DNA from: Xanthomonas arboricola | GTDB lineage: Bacteria > Pseudomonadota > Gammaproteobacteria > Xanthomonadales > Xanthomonadaceae | Length of the DNA stretch: 64,000 nucleotides | Assembly (NCBI RefSeq): GCF_002940665.1 | Contig: NZ_MIGY01000003.1 | Location: forward strand, 186,001-250,000 | Reading direction: 5' to 3' | In this document: positions 8,110 through 16,706 of the stretch, in pieces | How the letters are laid out: every line of letters begins with the position of its first letter | Numbering within the stretch: position 1 is the stretch's first letter | The notes under the pieces: generated by a model | The model's database searches: none | What the model saw: the letters and a program-made list of their open reading frames with translations, nothing else | What the model was told of the DNA's origin: nothing | Program-made: the position numbers and the translations under genes

Positions 8110-9627
8110 TTATTCCACCACGACCGGAATCTTGCCGATGCGCGATTGCCACTGCCGCGGGCCGGTCTTGTGCACCGATTCGCCGGTGCAATCCACCGCC
8201 ACGGTGACCGGCATGTCCTTGACCTCGAACTCGTAGATCGCCTCCATGCCCAGGTCTTCGAATGCGAGCACGCGTGCGGCCTTGATCGCCTTGGACACCA
8301 GATAGGCCGAGCCGCCGACCGCCATCAGGTACACCGCCTTGTTGTCGCGGATCGCCTCGATCGCCGCATCGCCGCGCTCGGACTTGCCGACCATGCCCAG
8401 CAGGCCGGTCTGCTCCAGCATCTGGCGGGTGAACTTGTCCATGCGCGTGGCGGTGGTCGGGCCGGCCGGGCCGACCACTTCATCGCGCACCGGATCGACC
8501 GGGCCGACGTAGTAGATGAATCGGTTGGTGAAGTCGACCGGCAATGTCTCGCCCTTGTTGAGCATGTCGATCATGCGCTTGTGCGCGGCGTCGCGGCCGG
8601 TCAGCAGCTTGCCGTTGAGCAGCACCACCTCGCCCGGCTTGAAGCTGGCGACTTCCTCGCGGGAGATCGTATCCAGGTTGACCCGACGCGCGTTGGTCGG
8701 GTTGTAGGTGAGCTTGGGCCAGTCTTCCAGCGAGGGCGGGTCCAGCATCACCGGGCCGCTGCCGTCCAGGGTGAAGTGCGCATGGCGGGTGGCCGCGCAG
8801 TTGGGAATCAACGCCACCGGCAGGTTGGCGGCATGGGTCGGGTAATCCTTGACCTTGATGTCCAGCACCGTGGTCAGGCCGCCCAGGCCTTGCGCACCGA
8901 TGCCGAGCGCGTTGACCTTTTCGTAGAGTTCCAGCCGCAGCTCTTCGGCGCGGTTGGACGCGCCGCGTGCCTGCAGGTCGACGATGTCGATCGGCTCCAT
9001 CAACGCTTCCTTGGCCAGCAGCATGGCCTTTTCGGCCGTGCCGCCGATGCCGATGCCGAGCATGCCCGGCGGGCACCAGCCGGCGCCCATGGTCGGCACG
9101 GTCTTGAGCACCCAGTCGACGATGGAGTCGGACGGGTTGAGCATGGCGAACTTGCTCTTGGCTTCCGAGCCGCCGCCCTTGGCCGCAACGATCACGTCGA
9201 CATGGTGGCCGGGCACGATCTTGGTGTTGACCACCGCCGGGGTGTTGTCGCGGGTGTTGGTGCGCTTGCCGGCCGGGTCGGCCAGCACGCTGGCGCGCAG
9301 CTTGTTGTCGGGGTGGTTGTAGGCGCGGCGCACGCCTTCGTTGACCATGTCTTCCACACCCATCGTGGCGTCGTCCCAACGCACCTGCATGCCGATCTCC
9401 AGGAACACGGTGACGATGCCGGTGTCCTGGCAGATCGGGCGATGGCCTTCGGCGCACATGCGCGAGTTGATCAGGATCTGCGCAATGGCGTCCTTGGCCG
9501 CCGGCGACTCTTCGCGCTCGTAGGCAGCGGACAGATTCCTGATGTAGTCGACCGGGTGGTAGTAGCTGATGTACTGCAGCGCGTCGGCGACGGACTGGAT
9601 GAGGTCTTCCTGCTTGATCGAGGTCAC
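8110..9627 (-). CDS. class I fumarate hydratase (iron-sulfur)
   Basis: A 505-aa class I fumarase with fused alpha and beta domains; it hydrates fumarate to malate in the TCA cycle. The cluster-binding cysteines appear in order: CQDTG (residue ~75), GWCPPGMLGIGIGG and PNCAATRHAHF. The C-terminal beta domain has GPAGPTTATRMDKF, the GGSAYL segment and AVDCTGESVH. The N-terminus reads VTSIKQEDLIQSVADALQYI, so a GTG start at 9627 gives the expected length. An in-frame ATG at 9663 with GGAAG 13 nt upstream would add 12 residues. The oxygen-labile 4Fe-4S enzyme is unrelated to FumC. The gene is separated from its downstream neighbour by a terminator. Confidence 0.92.
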   Translation of the reverse strand: MTSIKQEDLIQSVADALQYISYYHPVDYIRNLSAAYEREESPAAKDAIAQILINSRMCAEGHRPICQDTGIVTVFLEIGMQVRWDDATMGVEDMVNEGVRRAYNHPDNKLRASVLADPAGKRTNTRDNTPAVVNTKIVPGHHVDVIVAAKGGGSEAKSKFAMLNPSDSIVDWVLKTVPTMGAGWCPPGMLGIGIGGTAEKAMLLAKEALMEPIDIVDLQARGASNRAEELRLELYEKVNALGIGAQGLGGLTTVLDIKVKDYPTHAANLPVALIPNCAATRHAHFTLDGSGPVMLDPPSLEDWPKLTYNPTNARRVNLDTISREEVASFKPGEVVLLNGKLLTGRDAAHKRMIDMLNKGETLPVDFTNRFIYYVGPVDPVRDEVVGPAGPTTATRMDKFTRQMLEQTGLLGMVGKSERGDAAIEAIRDNKAVYLMAVGGSAYLVSKAIKAARVLAFEDLGMEAIYEFEVKDMPVTVAVDCTGESVHKTGPRQWQSRIGKIPVVVE

Positions 9628-9892
9628 GGCTGGCTCTAAGGCTGGCGGGGGCAATCCGGCCATTTTAGTCGAAACTTCCGGCGCACCCGGACGTTGCATC
9701 AATCGACGCGATTGATCGGGCCGCCGATCGCGCCGGGTCGGGTCCACGGGACGGGTGTGCTGCAGGACGTCGGCCGCACAGCCGTGCAAGCGTGCAGTCG
9801 GCGGCGCCGCGGCGACCGCGTGCCAATGCCGCAGGACCCGCCGGTGCGCCTCCAACACCCCACGCCCACGCGTGGCGCTGCACACTGAGGCG

Positions 9893-11773
9893 ATGTCAGC
9901 CTCCCGTTCCGGCGCTTCTGCGCCTGCCGCTCCCCGTACCGGCCCCACCCTGCGCGAGCGCCTGGATGCGCTGCGCAATCTTCCGCCGTTCCTGCGCCAG
10001 ATCTGGCAGACCAGCCGCTGGCTGAGCGCCAGCAGCATCGGCCTGCGCGTGCTGCGCGCGTTGATGCCGGTGGCCTCGTTGTATATCGGCAAGCTGATCA
10101 TCGACGAGGCGATCCACCTGGTCGGTCAACCGCCAGCCTTCGACTCGCTGGCGCAGGCGCTGGGCAGCGGCCGACTGAACCGGTTGCTGGAATTGCTGGC
10201 GCTGGAGCTGGCCCTGGCGATCGGTTCGGACCTGCTCGGCCGGCTGGTCGGCTACGCCGATGCGTTGTTGTCGGAACTGTTCAACAACGCCGCCAGCGTG
10301 CGCCTGATGGAGCACGCCGCGCAGCTGGATCTGGAGGACTTCGAAGATCCCGATCGGCAGGACAAGCTGGATCGTGCGCGGCGCCAGACCATGAACCGCA
10401 TGAACCTGATGAGCCAGCTGTTCGGCCAGGTGCAGGACGCCATCACCGTGGTCAGCCTGGCGGTGGGCCTGGTGGTGTATGCGCCGTGGTTGATCCTGCT
10501 GCTGGCGATCGCCCTGATCCCGGCCTTCATCGGCGAGGCGCATTTCAATGCGCTGGGCTACTCGCTCAACTTCCAGTGGACGCCGGAGCGGCGCCAGCTC
10601 GATTACCTGCGCCAGGTCGGCGCAAGCGTCGAGACCGCAAAGGAAGTCAAGATCCTCAACCTGCACCGCTTCCTGATCGCGCGTTACCGGCGGCTGGCCG
10701 ACAAGTTCTTCCAGGCCAATCGTGCACTCGCGCGCAAGCGTGCGTTGTGGGGCGCGCTGCTGGCTGCGCTGGGCACCCTGGGCTACTACACGGCCTATGG
10801 CTACATCGCCTGGCGCACCGTGCGCGGCGATTTCAGCATCGGCGACCTGACCTTTCTGGCCGGCAGCTTCCTGCGCCTGCGCCAGTTGCTCGAAGGCCTG
10901 CTGATCGGGTTCTCGCAGGTCGCCGGCCAGGCCTTGTATCTGGACGATCTGTATTCGTTCTTCAACATTGTGCCGGAGATCCGCTCGCGCCCGAACGCGC
11001 TGCCGGTGCCGCGACCGATCCGCCAAGGCTTCGTGTTCGAGGACGTGGGCTTCCGCTACCCGGATGCCGAGCAGTGGACGGTGCGGCATCTGGATTTCGA
11101 ACTGCGTGCCGGCGAAGTGCTGGCCCTAGTCGGCGAAAACGGTGCCGGCAAGACCACCCTGGTCAAGCTGCTGGCGCGGCTGTACGACCCGGACGAGGGC
11201 CGCATCCTGCTCGATGGCCACGACCTGCGCGATTACGATCTGGACGATGTGCGCGCCAACCTGGGCGTGATCTTTCAGGACTTCGTGCGCTACCACCTGA
11301 GCGTGGGCGAGAACATCGGCGTCGGCCAGGTCGATGCGATGGACGATGCGCCGCGCATCCGTGCCGCTGCGCAGCGTGCCATGGCCGGCGAGCTGATCGA
11401 CAGCCTGCCCGACGGCTACGACCAGCTGGTCGGGCGCCGCTTCAAAAACAGCGTGGACCTGTCCGGCGGGCAATGGCAGAAGATCGCCATCGCGCGCGCC
11501 TACATGCGCGATGCGCAGCTGATGATCCTGGACGAACCCACCGCCGCACTGGATGCGCGTAGCGAGTTCGAGGTGTTCCAGCGCTTCAAGGAGCTGTCGG
11601 ACAACCGTACCGCGGTGCTGATCTCGCACCGCTTCTCCAGCGTGCGCATGGCCGACCGCATCCTGGTGCTGGCCGCAGGCCGCATCGAGGCCAACGGCAC
11701 GCATGCGGAGCTGATGGCCCAGGGCGGGCGGTACGCGGAGTTGTTCGAGTTGCAGGCGGCGGGGTATCGATGA
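9893..11773 (+). CDS. ABC transporter, fused permease/ATPase (exporter type)
   Basis: A 626-aa half-transporter. The N-terminal membrane domain (residues ~35-340) has segments such as AITVVSLAVGLVVYAPWLILLLAIALIP and ALWGALLAALGTLGYYTAYGYIAW. The nucleotide-binding domain has Walker A (GENGAGKTTL), a Q-loop (VIFQDFVRY), the signature LSGGQWQK, Walker B (LMILDEPTAALD) and the switch His (ISHRF). The signature is the variant SGGQW, seen in several exporters of peptides or lipids. It should act as a homodimer in the inner membrane. The substrate is unknown. It stands alone, with a weak GAGG near the ATG and a repeat element starting right after its stop. Confidence 0.9.
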   Translation: MSASRSGASAPAAPRTGPTLRERLDALRNLPPFLRQIWQTSRWLSASSIGLRVLRALMPVASLYIGKLIIDEAIHLVGQPPAFDSLAQALGSGRLNRLLELLALELALAIGSDLLGRLVGYADALLSELFNNAASVRLMEHAAQLDLEDFEDPDRQDKLDRARRQTMNRMNLMSQLFGQVQDAITVVSLAVGLVVYAPWLILLLAIALIPAFIGEAHFNALGYSLNFQWTPERRQLDYLRQVGASVETAKEVKILNLHRFLIARYRRLADKFFQANRALARKRALWGALLAALGTLGYYTAYGYIAWRTVRGDFSIGDLTFLAGSFLRLRQLLEGLLIGFSQVAGQALYLDDLYSFFNIVPEIRSRPNALPVPRPIRQGFVFEDVGFRYPDAEQWTVRHLDFELRAGEVLALVGENGAGKTTLVKLLARLYDPDEGRILLDGHDLRDYDLDDVRANLGVIFQDFVRYHLSVGENIGVGQVDAMDDAPRIRAAAQRAMAGELIDSLPDGYDQLVGRRFKNSVDLSGGQWQKIAIARAYMRDAQLMILDEPTAALDARSEFEVFQRFKELSDNRTAVLISHRFSSVRMADRILVLAAGRIEANGTHAELMAQGGRYAELFELQAAGYR

Positions 11774-11776
11774 GGC

Positions 11777-11928
11777 TGGGATTGGGGAATCGGGATTCGG
11801 GAATCGTTAAAAGCGGCGTTCCCGGCGTCTGACGGGTGCTGAGCGTCTCGCCCCGTAGGCCTCCGGGATCCTTATGCAGCTGCCCCGATTCCCCATTCCC
11901 CATTCCCCATTCCCCATTCCCCATTCCC
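11777..11928. repeat. GGGAAT/ATTCCC tandem-repeat hairpin element, copy 1
   Basis: At 11777-11806 several degenerate GGGAATCGGGATT-type units are followed by ~80 nt of spacer. Five perfect tandem copies of ATTCCCC plus a partial sixth then occupy 11888-11928. The two ends are complementary, so the whole can fold back. It begins 4 nt after the ABC transporter stop codon. Copy 2 of the same design is at 59279-59394. Confidence 0.85.
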
Positions 11929-11959
11929 GGCCAAATGAGAGCCTCTCTCATTTGGCCGG
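11927..11959. repeat. perfect 15-bp stem with 3-nt loop before fpr
   Basis: CCGGCCAAATGAGAG and its exact complement CTCTCATTTGGCCGG are separated by CCT. No U-tract follows on either strand, so a simple intrinsic terminator is doubtful. It lies 46 nt before the fpr start, probably in the fpr leader or at its promoter. Confidence 0.8.
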
Positions 11960-12004
11960 CTTGAGGTAGAATTGCCGGGTACTCTTCCCACGACACTTAC
12001 TGGT

Positions 12005-12784
12005 ATGTCTTCCGCTTTCGGCGCCGAAACGGTGCTTGAGGTCCGTCACTGGACCGATGCCTACTTCAGCTTCACCACCACCCGCGATGCCGGTTTCCGC
12101 TTCGAGAACGGGCAGTTCGTGATGATCGGTCTGGAGACCGAGACGCGCCCGCTGCTGCGTGCGTACTCGATCGCCAGCGCCAACTGGGAAGAACATCTGG
12201 AGTTCTTCAGCATCAAGGTGCCGGACGGTCCGCTGACCTCGCGGCTGCAGCACATCCAGCCTGGCGACAAGGTGCTGGTCGGCAAGAAACCCACCGGGAC
12301 GCTGCTGATCAGCGACCTGCACCCGGGCCGCAACCTGTATCTGCTGGGCACCGGTACCGGTCTGGCGCCGTGGTTGTCGGTGATCAAGGACCCGGAAACC
12401 TACGAGCGTTTCGACAAGGTGATCCTGACCCAGGGCGTGCGCTTCGTGCAGGATCTGGCCTATCGCGACTACTTCGAGCGCGAGCTGCCGCAGCACGAAT
12501 TCCTCGGCGACCTCCTGCGCGAGAAGTTGCTGTACTACCCGGCGGTGACGCGTGAGGCATTCGCCAATCAGGGCCGCCTGACCGAGCTGATGGCCGATGG
12601 CCGCATGCAGCAGACGCTCGGGTTGCCGCCGCTGGATCCGGCCAACGACCGCTTCATGATCTGCGGCAGCCCGCAGATGCTGGCCGACCTGCGCACCTTG
12701 CTGGATGCACGTGGCTTCCAGACCTCGCCACGCATCGGCACGCCGGGGCATTACGTGTTCGAGCGCGCCTTCGTCGAGAAGTGA
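12005..12784 (+). CDS. fpr: ferredoxin--NADP+ reductase
   Basis: The 259-aa flavoprotein has the FAD motif RAYSIASANWEEHLEF (RxYS, residues ~53-68), the GPLTSRLQ phosphate-binding stretch, and the NADP domain with LGTGTGLAPWLSVI and MICGSPQML. It ends HYVFERAFVEK, the C-terminal extension typical of bacterial-type (subclass I) FPRs such as those of Azotobacter and Pseudomonas. The enzyme exchanges electrons between NADPH and ferredoxin or flavodoxin, with roles in Fe-S assembly and oxidative stress. Two repeat structures lie in the 230 nt upstream. Confidence 0.93.
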   Translation: MSSAFGAETVLEVRHWTDAYFSFTTTRDAGFRFENGQFVMIGLETETRPLLRAYSIASANWEEHLEFFSIKVPDGPLTSRLQHIQPGDKVLVGKKPTGTLLISDLHPGRNLYLLGTGTGLAPWLSVIKDPETYERFDKVILTQGVRFVQDLAYRDYFERELPQHEFLGDLLREKLLYYPAVTREAFANQGRLTELMADGRMQQTLGLPPLDPANDRFMICGSPQMLADLRTLLDARGFQTSPRIGTPGHYVFERAFVEK

Positions 12785-12850
12785 TACGGCGCGCGTGAGA
12801 CATCAGCGCGATGCGGCGTTTACGCAGACCGCGACGCCGGCATGCACCGT

Positions 12851-12920
12851 CGTAGGAGCGCACCTGGGCGCGATGAAGCGTTCCCGGGAATGCCTCATCG
12901 CGCCCAGGTGCGCTCCTACG
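12851..12920. repeat. large REP-like palindrome (26-bp perfect arms)
   Basis: Arms at 12851-12876 and 12895-12920 are exact reverse complements, starting CGTAGGAGCGCACCTGGGCG. The 18-nt centre is itself nearly palindromic around TTCCCGGGAA, so the 70 nt fold into one long hairpin. It lies between the convergent fpr and peroxidase genes. Its right arm supplies the TAG stop codon (12916-12918, minus strand) of the peroxidase gene. The core sequence is of a type scattered through xanthomonad intergenic regions. Confidence 0.9.
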
Positions 12921-13404
12921 ATTCAACTAACGCGCGCTCGATATCCGCAGCCAGGGCGTCCGGTTTGGTAGTCGGGGCGTAACGCTCCAGCACCGTGCCA
13001 TCGCGGCCGATCAGGAACTTGGTGAAATTCCACTTGATCGCTTCCGATCCCAGCACGCCACGCTGTTGGTGCTTGAGCCATTGCCATAGCGGATGCGTGC
13101 CGCTGCCATTGACCTCGACCTTCTCGGCCAGCGGAAAATCCACCGCGTAATCGAGCGAGCAGAACTGGCGGATCTGCGCGGCATCGCCCGGCTCCTGATG
13201 ACCGAACTGGTCGCAGGGAAACCCGATCACCACCAGACCACGCTCGCGATAGCGCTGCCACAGTGCCTGCAGGCCTGCGTATTGTGGGGTAAAGCCGCAT
13301 TTTGAAGCGACGTTGACCACCAGCACCACCTTGCCGGCGTAATCGCGCATCGAGCGGGGACGACCTTCCAGGTCGGTGAATTCGAACGTGGAGATGTCGC
13401 TCAT
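12916..13404 (-). CDS. gpx: glutathione peroxidase family thiol peroxidase
   Basis: The 162-aa thioredoxin-fold peroxidase has the peroxidatic Cys36 in VNVASKCGFTPQY, then GFPCDQFGHQEPG (Gln of the catalytic tetrad nearby) and IKWNFTKFLIGRDG (Trp and Asn of the active site). Bacterial members with Cys rather than selenocysteine reduce hydroperoxides, usually with thioredoxin. The ATG at 13404 fits the family N-terminus; the open frame extends upstream without homology. The last sense codon is followed by TAG lying inside the REP palindrome, so repeat insertion may have trimmed or altered the C-terminus. Confidence 0.92.
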   Translation of the reverse strand: MSDISTFEFTDLEGRPRSMRDYAGKVVLVVNVASKCGFTPQYAGLQALWQRYRERGLVVIGFPCDQFGHQEPGDAAQIRQFCSLDYAVDFPLAEKVEVNGSGTHPLWQWLKHQQRGVLGSEAIKWNFTKFLIGRDGTVLERYAPTTKPDALAADIERALVES

Positions 13405-13843
13405 GGCTGCCCTGAAGTGTGCGAGATGGGCAGCGTAACCCAGCAGCCGGCAGCGTCGCATCGCGGTCGCCGAGCGCGTCAGCCAGGAAAGACGGTTTTC
13501 AACGGATGCGTCGCCGCAGACATCTGGCCCTTTCCGCTGGTCCGACCGTTGCCGGCCGCTGACACGGCGCGCTACCGGCCAGCATCCATCAGGCGGACTG
13601 ATCGAGACCTCGGTGCCCGCCGAGCATCCGGCATATAGCCGAGTTGAACCTGCTGTCGCGTACACCGGCAGCGTCGGTCCGGTGGCTGCGCGCTCGTGGT
13701 GTCATCGGTTCTGTGCCCGCAAGGCAAGCACCGGTCGCGCCCGCCGGATGGCGGCGCAATGACCCTGCAGCCATGCCTTTTGTCACACGCCTGTCCGGCC
13801 CGGCTGGGGTAGCCTCGGCGGTTCGCACTTTGGAGCAACCCTC
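13405..13843. other. 439-nt divergent intergenic region
   Basis: This is the space between the peroxidase (minus) and the M3 peptidase (plus). I see no gene with a credible start and no repeat. Promoters for both genes should be here, but none is clear enough to place. Confidence 0.5.
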
Positions 13844-16042
13844 TTGACCACCCGTCTCGCCTTTGCCCTGGCCGCTTCCCTGGGACTTGCCATGCCGTCC
13901 TACAGCATCGCCGCACCCGCCACGACGCACGCCGCCACCCAAGCCAACCCCTTCTTTGCCGACAGCACGCTGCCGCTGCACTACCCGCAGTTCGACAAGA
14001 TCACCGACAGCGATTTCGCACCCGCCTTCGACGCCGGCATGACCGAGCAGTTGAAGGAAGTGGAAAAGATCGCCAACCAGAAGGCCAAGCCGAGCTTCGA
14101 CAACACCCTCATCGCGCTGGAAAAAAGCGGCGCCACGCTGGATCGCGCCACCACCGTGTTCTTCAACTTGGTCGGTGCCGACACCAACGACGCGCGCAAG
14201 AAACTGCAGGCCGACTATTCGGCCAAGTTCGCCGCGCACCGCGACGCGATCTCGCTCAATGGCAAGCTGTTCGCGCGTCTCCAGACCCTGTACGACCAGC
14301 GCAGCAAGTTGGGCCTGGACGCCCAGGGCGTGCGCCTGGTCGAGAAGTACTACAGCGATTTCGTACGCGACGGCGCCAAGCTCTCCGAGGCCGACAAGAC
14401 CACGCTCAAGGCGATGAATGCCGAGCTGGCCAACCTGGGCACCACCTTCAGCCAGAACGTGCTGGCCGAAGTGAATGCCGCCGCCGTTGTCGTCGATGAC
14501 GTCAAGCAGCTCGATGGCCTGTCCGACGAGCAGATCGCCGCTGCCGCCGAAGCGGCCAAGGCGCGCAAGCTCGACGGCAAGTACGTGATTGCGCTGCTCA
14601 ACACCACCGGCCAGCCGCCGCTGACGCAACTTAAGAATCGCGAACTGCGCAAGAAGATCTACGACGCCTCGGTGTCGCGTGGCAGCCACGGCGGCCAGTA
14701 CGACAACACCGCACTGGTGGCGCGCATCATGAAGCTGCGCGCCGACAAGGCCAAGCTGCTCGGCTTCCCAACCTACGCTGCCTATTCGCTGGAAAACCAG
14801 ACCGCCAAGACACCGGAAGCGGTCAATGCGATGCTGGGCAAGCTGGCGCCGGCGGCGGTAGCCAATGCCAAGCGCGAAGCGGCCGATCTGCAGGCGATGA
14901 TCGACAAGGAGCAGAAGGCCGCGCGCAAGCCGACGTTCAAGCTCGAAGCCTGGGACTGGGCCTACTACAGCGAGAAGGTGCGCCAGGCCAAGTACAACTT
15001 CGACGAATCCCAGCTCAAGCCGTACTTCGAGCTGAAGAACGTGCTGGAAAACGGCGTGTTCTATGCGGCCAATCAGGAATACGGCCTGACCTTCAAGCAG
15101 CGCACTGACCTGCCGACCTACCGCGACGACATCACCGTCTATGACGTGTTTGACGCCGACGGCAAGCAGCTGGCGATCTTCATCGCCGACATGTATGCAC
15201 GCGAATCCAAGCGTGGCGGCGCCTGGATGAACTCCTATGTGTCGCAGTCGACGCTGACCGGTTTCAAGCCGGTGGTCGCCAACCACCTCAACATCCCCAA
15301 GCCGCCGGCTGGCCAGCCGACGCTGCTGACCTGGGATGAAGTGACCACCATGTTCCATGAGTTCGGGCATGCGCTGCACGGCATGTTCTCGGACGTCAAA
15401 TACCCGTATTTCTCCGGCACCAGCGTGCCGCGCGACTTCGTCGAGTTCCCCTCGCAGGTCAACGAGATGTGGGCCGACGAGCCGTCGATCCTGAAGAACT
15501 ACGCCAAGCATTACCAGAACGGCACGCCGATGCCGCAGGCGCTGCTGGACAAGGTGATTGCCGCCTCCAAGTTCAACCAGGGCTTTGCCACCACCGAGTA
15601 TCTGGGTGCGGCCATGCTCGATCAGAACTGGCACCAGATCAGCGCCAGCCAGGTGCCCGACGCCGCTGGCGTGATGGCATTCGAAGCCAAGGCCCTGCAG
15701 CAGGACGGCATCGCCTACGCGCCGGTGCCGCCGCGCTACAAGACCCCGTATTTCAGCCACATCATGGGCGGTTACGCGGCCGGCTATTACGCCTACATCT
15801 GGTCGGAAGTGCTCGACGCCAACACCCAGCAGTGGTTCAAGCAGCACGGCGGGCTGAGCCGCGCCAACGGCGATCGCTTCCGTCAGACCCTGCTCTCGCG
15901 CGGCGGCAGCGTCGATGCGATGGAACTGTTCCAGAACTTTGCCGGCCATGCGCCGCAGATCGAGCCCCTGCTCGAGAAGCGCGGCCTGAGTGCGCAAGGT
16001 GGCGATGGCGCCACGCCGGAAGCGCCGCAGTTCAAGCCGTAA
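13844..16042 (+). CDS. dcp: M3 family metallopeptidase, dipeptidyl carboxypeptidase (Dcp) type
   Basis: The 732-aa zinc peptidase has HEFGHALHG at residues 505-513 (HExxH) and downstream EMWAD supplying the third ligand region. A signal peptide (residues 1-24, LAFALAASLGLAMPSYSIAA) predicts periplasmic location. NPFFADSTLPLHYPQFDKI is the typical mature start of secreted Dcp homologues. The enzyme should remove dipeptides from peptide C-termini. The start codon is TTG at 13844 with GGAG 9 nt upstream; no ATG or GTG would keep the signal peptide. It has its own terminator at 16064. Confidence 0.92.
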   Translation: MTTRLAFALAASLGLAMPSYSIAAPATTHAATQANPFFADSTLPLHYPQFDKITDSDFAPAFDAGMTEQLKEVEKIANQKAKPSFDNTLIALEKSGATLDRATTVFFNLVGADTNDARKKLQADYSAKFAAHRDAISLNGKLFARLQTLYDQRSKLGLDAQGVRLVEKYYSDFVRDGAKLSEADKTTLKAMNAELANLGTTFSQNVLAEVNAAAVVVDDVKQLDGLSDEQIAAAAEAAKARKLDGKYVIALLNTTGQPPLTQLKNRELRKKIYDASVSRGSHGGQYDNTALVARIMKLRADKAKLLGFPTYAAYSLENQTAKTPEAVNAMLGKLAPAAVANAKREAADLQAMIDKEQKAARKPTFKLEAWDWAYYSEKVRQAKYNFDESQLKPYFELKNVLENGVFYAANQEYGLTFKQRTDLPTYRDDITVYDVFDADGKQLAIFIADMYARESKRGGAWMNSYVSQSTLTGFKPVVANHLNIPKPPAGQPTLLTWDEVTTMFHEFGHALHGMFSDVKYPYFSGTSVPRDFVEFPSQVNEMWADEPSILKNYAKHYQNGTPMPQALLDKVIAASKFNQGFATTEYLGAAMLDQNWHQISASQVPDAAGVMAFEAKALQQDGIAYAPVPPRYKTPYFSHIMGGYAAGYYAYIWSEVLDANTQQWFKQHGGLSRANGDRFRQTLLSRGGSVDAMELFQNFAGHAPQIEPLLEKRGLSAQGGDGATPEAPQFKP

Positions 16043-16063
16043 TCGCACTGCGTTGAAACCAAG

Positions 16064-16096
16064 ACGCTGCCCGGAGCGATCCGGGCGGCGTTTTTG
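16064..16096 (+). terminator. dcp terminator
   Basis: ACGCTGCCCGGA / TCCGGGCGGCGT arms (one G-U pair) with a GCGA loop, followed by TTTTT. It lies 21 nt after the stop codon. Confidence 0.85.
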
Positions 16097-16139
16097 ATGG
16101 TCGCGATGAAGCGGGCTGCGCGAGCCGCAGACGCCGCGC

Positions 16140-16640
16140 TCAGAGCTCGACCGAATCCACGCCGTCGAGCAATTTCCTTAACAGCTTTTCCAGCCGCACC
16201 TGCTCGGCATCACTGATGCTGGAGGTCTCTGCATTGAGCAGCGTGCAGGCGTCGGGAAGCAGGCTGTTGATCAACGCCAGGCCTGCCGGCTGCAAGGTCA
16301 GCATGATCTTGCGCCGATCGTCCGGGCTGCTGCCACGCGCGATCAAGCCCTTCTCGCACAATTGGTCGGTGAGCCGGGTGATGTTGGCCGGCTTTTCGCT
16401 GGCGGCCTCGGCCACCTCGGTAGGCGTGATCGCCTGCTCCGGCGTGCCGTAGAGCATCATCAGAATCTCGTATTCCGGCGGGCTGATACCGTATGGCTTC
16501 AGCCGCACACAACCCTGCGTATGCAGTCGCTTGTAGAGATGCTTGATCAGCCGCACCAGGACGGCTGGTTCACGCGGAAACGCCGGATAGCGCACACAGG
16601 TGTGGTCCACGCGACTTGCGGTTGGATCGAAACTACTCAT
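16140..16640 (-). CDS. MarR family transcriptional regulator
   Basis: The 166-aa winged-helix repressor-type protein contains ISPPEYEILMMLYGTPEQAITPTEVAE (helix 2-3), EKPANITRLTDQLCEKGLIAR (recognition helix) and SPDDRRKIMLTL (wing). The N-terminal ~40 residues include CVRYPAFPREPAVLVRLIKHLYKRLH, the dimerisation helix. A perfect inverted repeat lies 24-41 nt upstream of the start and may be its own operator. The neighbouring lipoprotein gene is upstream on the same strand, 66 nt away. No efflux gene is adjacent, so the regulated target is unknown. Confidence 0.9.
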   Translation of the reverse strand: MSSFDPTASRVDHTCVRYPAFPREPAVLVRLIKHLYKRLHTQGCVRLKPYGISPPEYEILMMLYGTPEQAITPTEVAEAASEKPANITRLTDQLCEKGLIARGSSPDDRRKIMLTLQPAGLALINSLLPDACTLLNAETSSISDAEQVRLEKLLRKLLDGVDSVEL

Positions 16641-16662
16641 ATCACCCGTTTGATTACATTAC

Positions 16663-16681
16663 TGAATGGCCAAGCCATTCA
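16663..16681. promoter_or_regulatory. candidate MarR-type operator
   Basis: TGAATGGC-CAA-GCCATTCA, a perfect 8-bp inverted repeat with a 3-bp spacer, lies 23 nt upstream of the marR ATG (16640, minus). An AT-rich context (TTGATTACATT) surrounds it. Size and location suit autoregulation by the MarR protein. Confidence 0.5.
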
Positions 16682-16706
16682 ATCACATCATCTGCGGGGT
16701 GACACC

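Noticed and set aside
11888..11928. ATTCCCC tandem array considered as a CRISPR or microsatellite locus
   Set aside because: Seven-base units without spacers are not CRISPR. They are one end of an inverse-repeat element with a second copy at 59279.
13589..16048. 819-codon minus-strand frame opposite the M3 peptidase
   Set aside because: The plus strand has the HEFGH zinc peptidase; the minus frame has no known motif and is a shadow.
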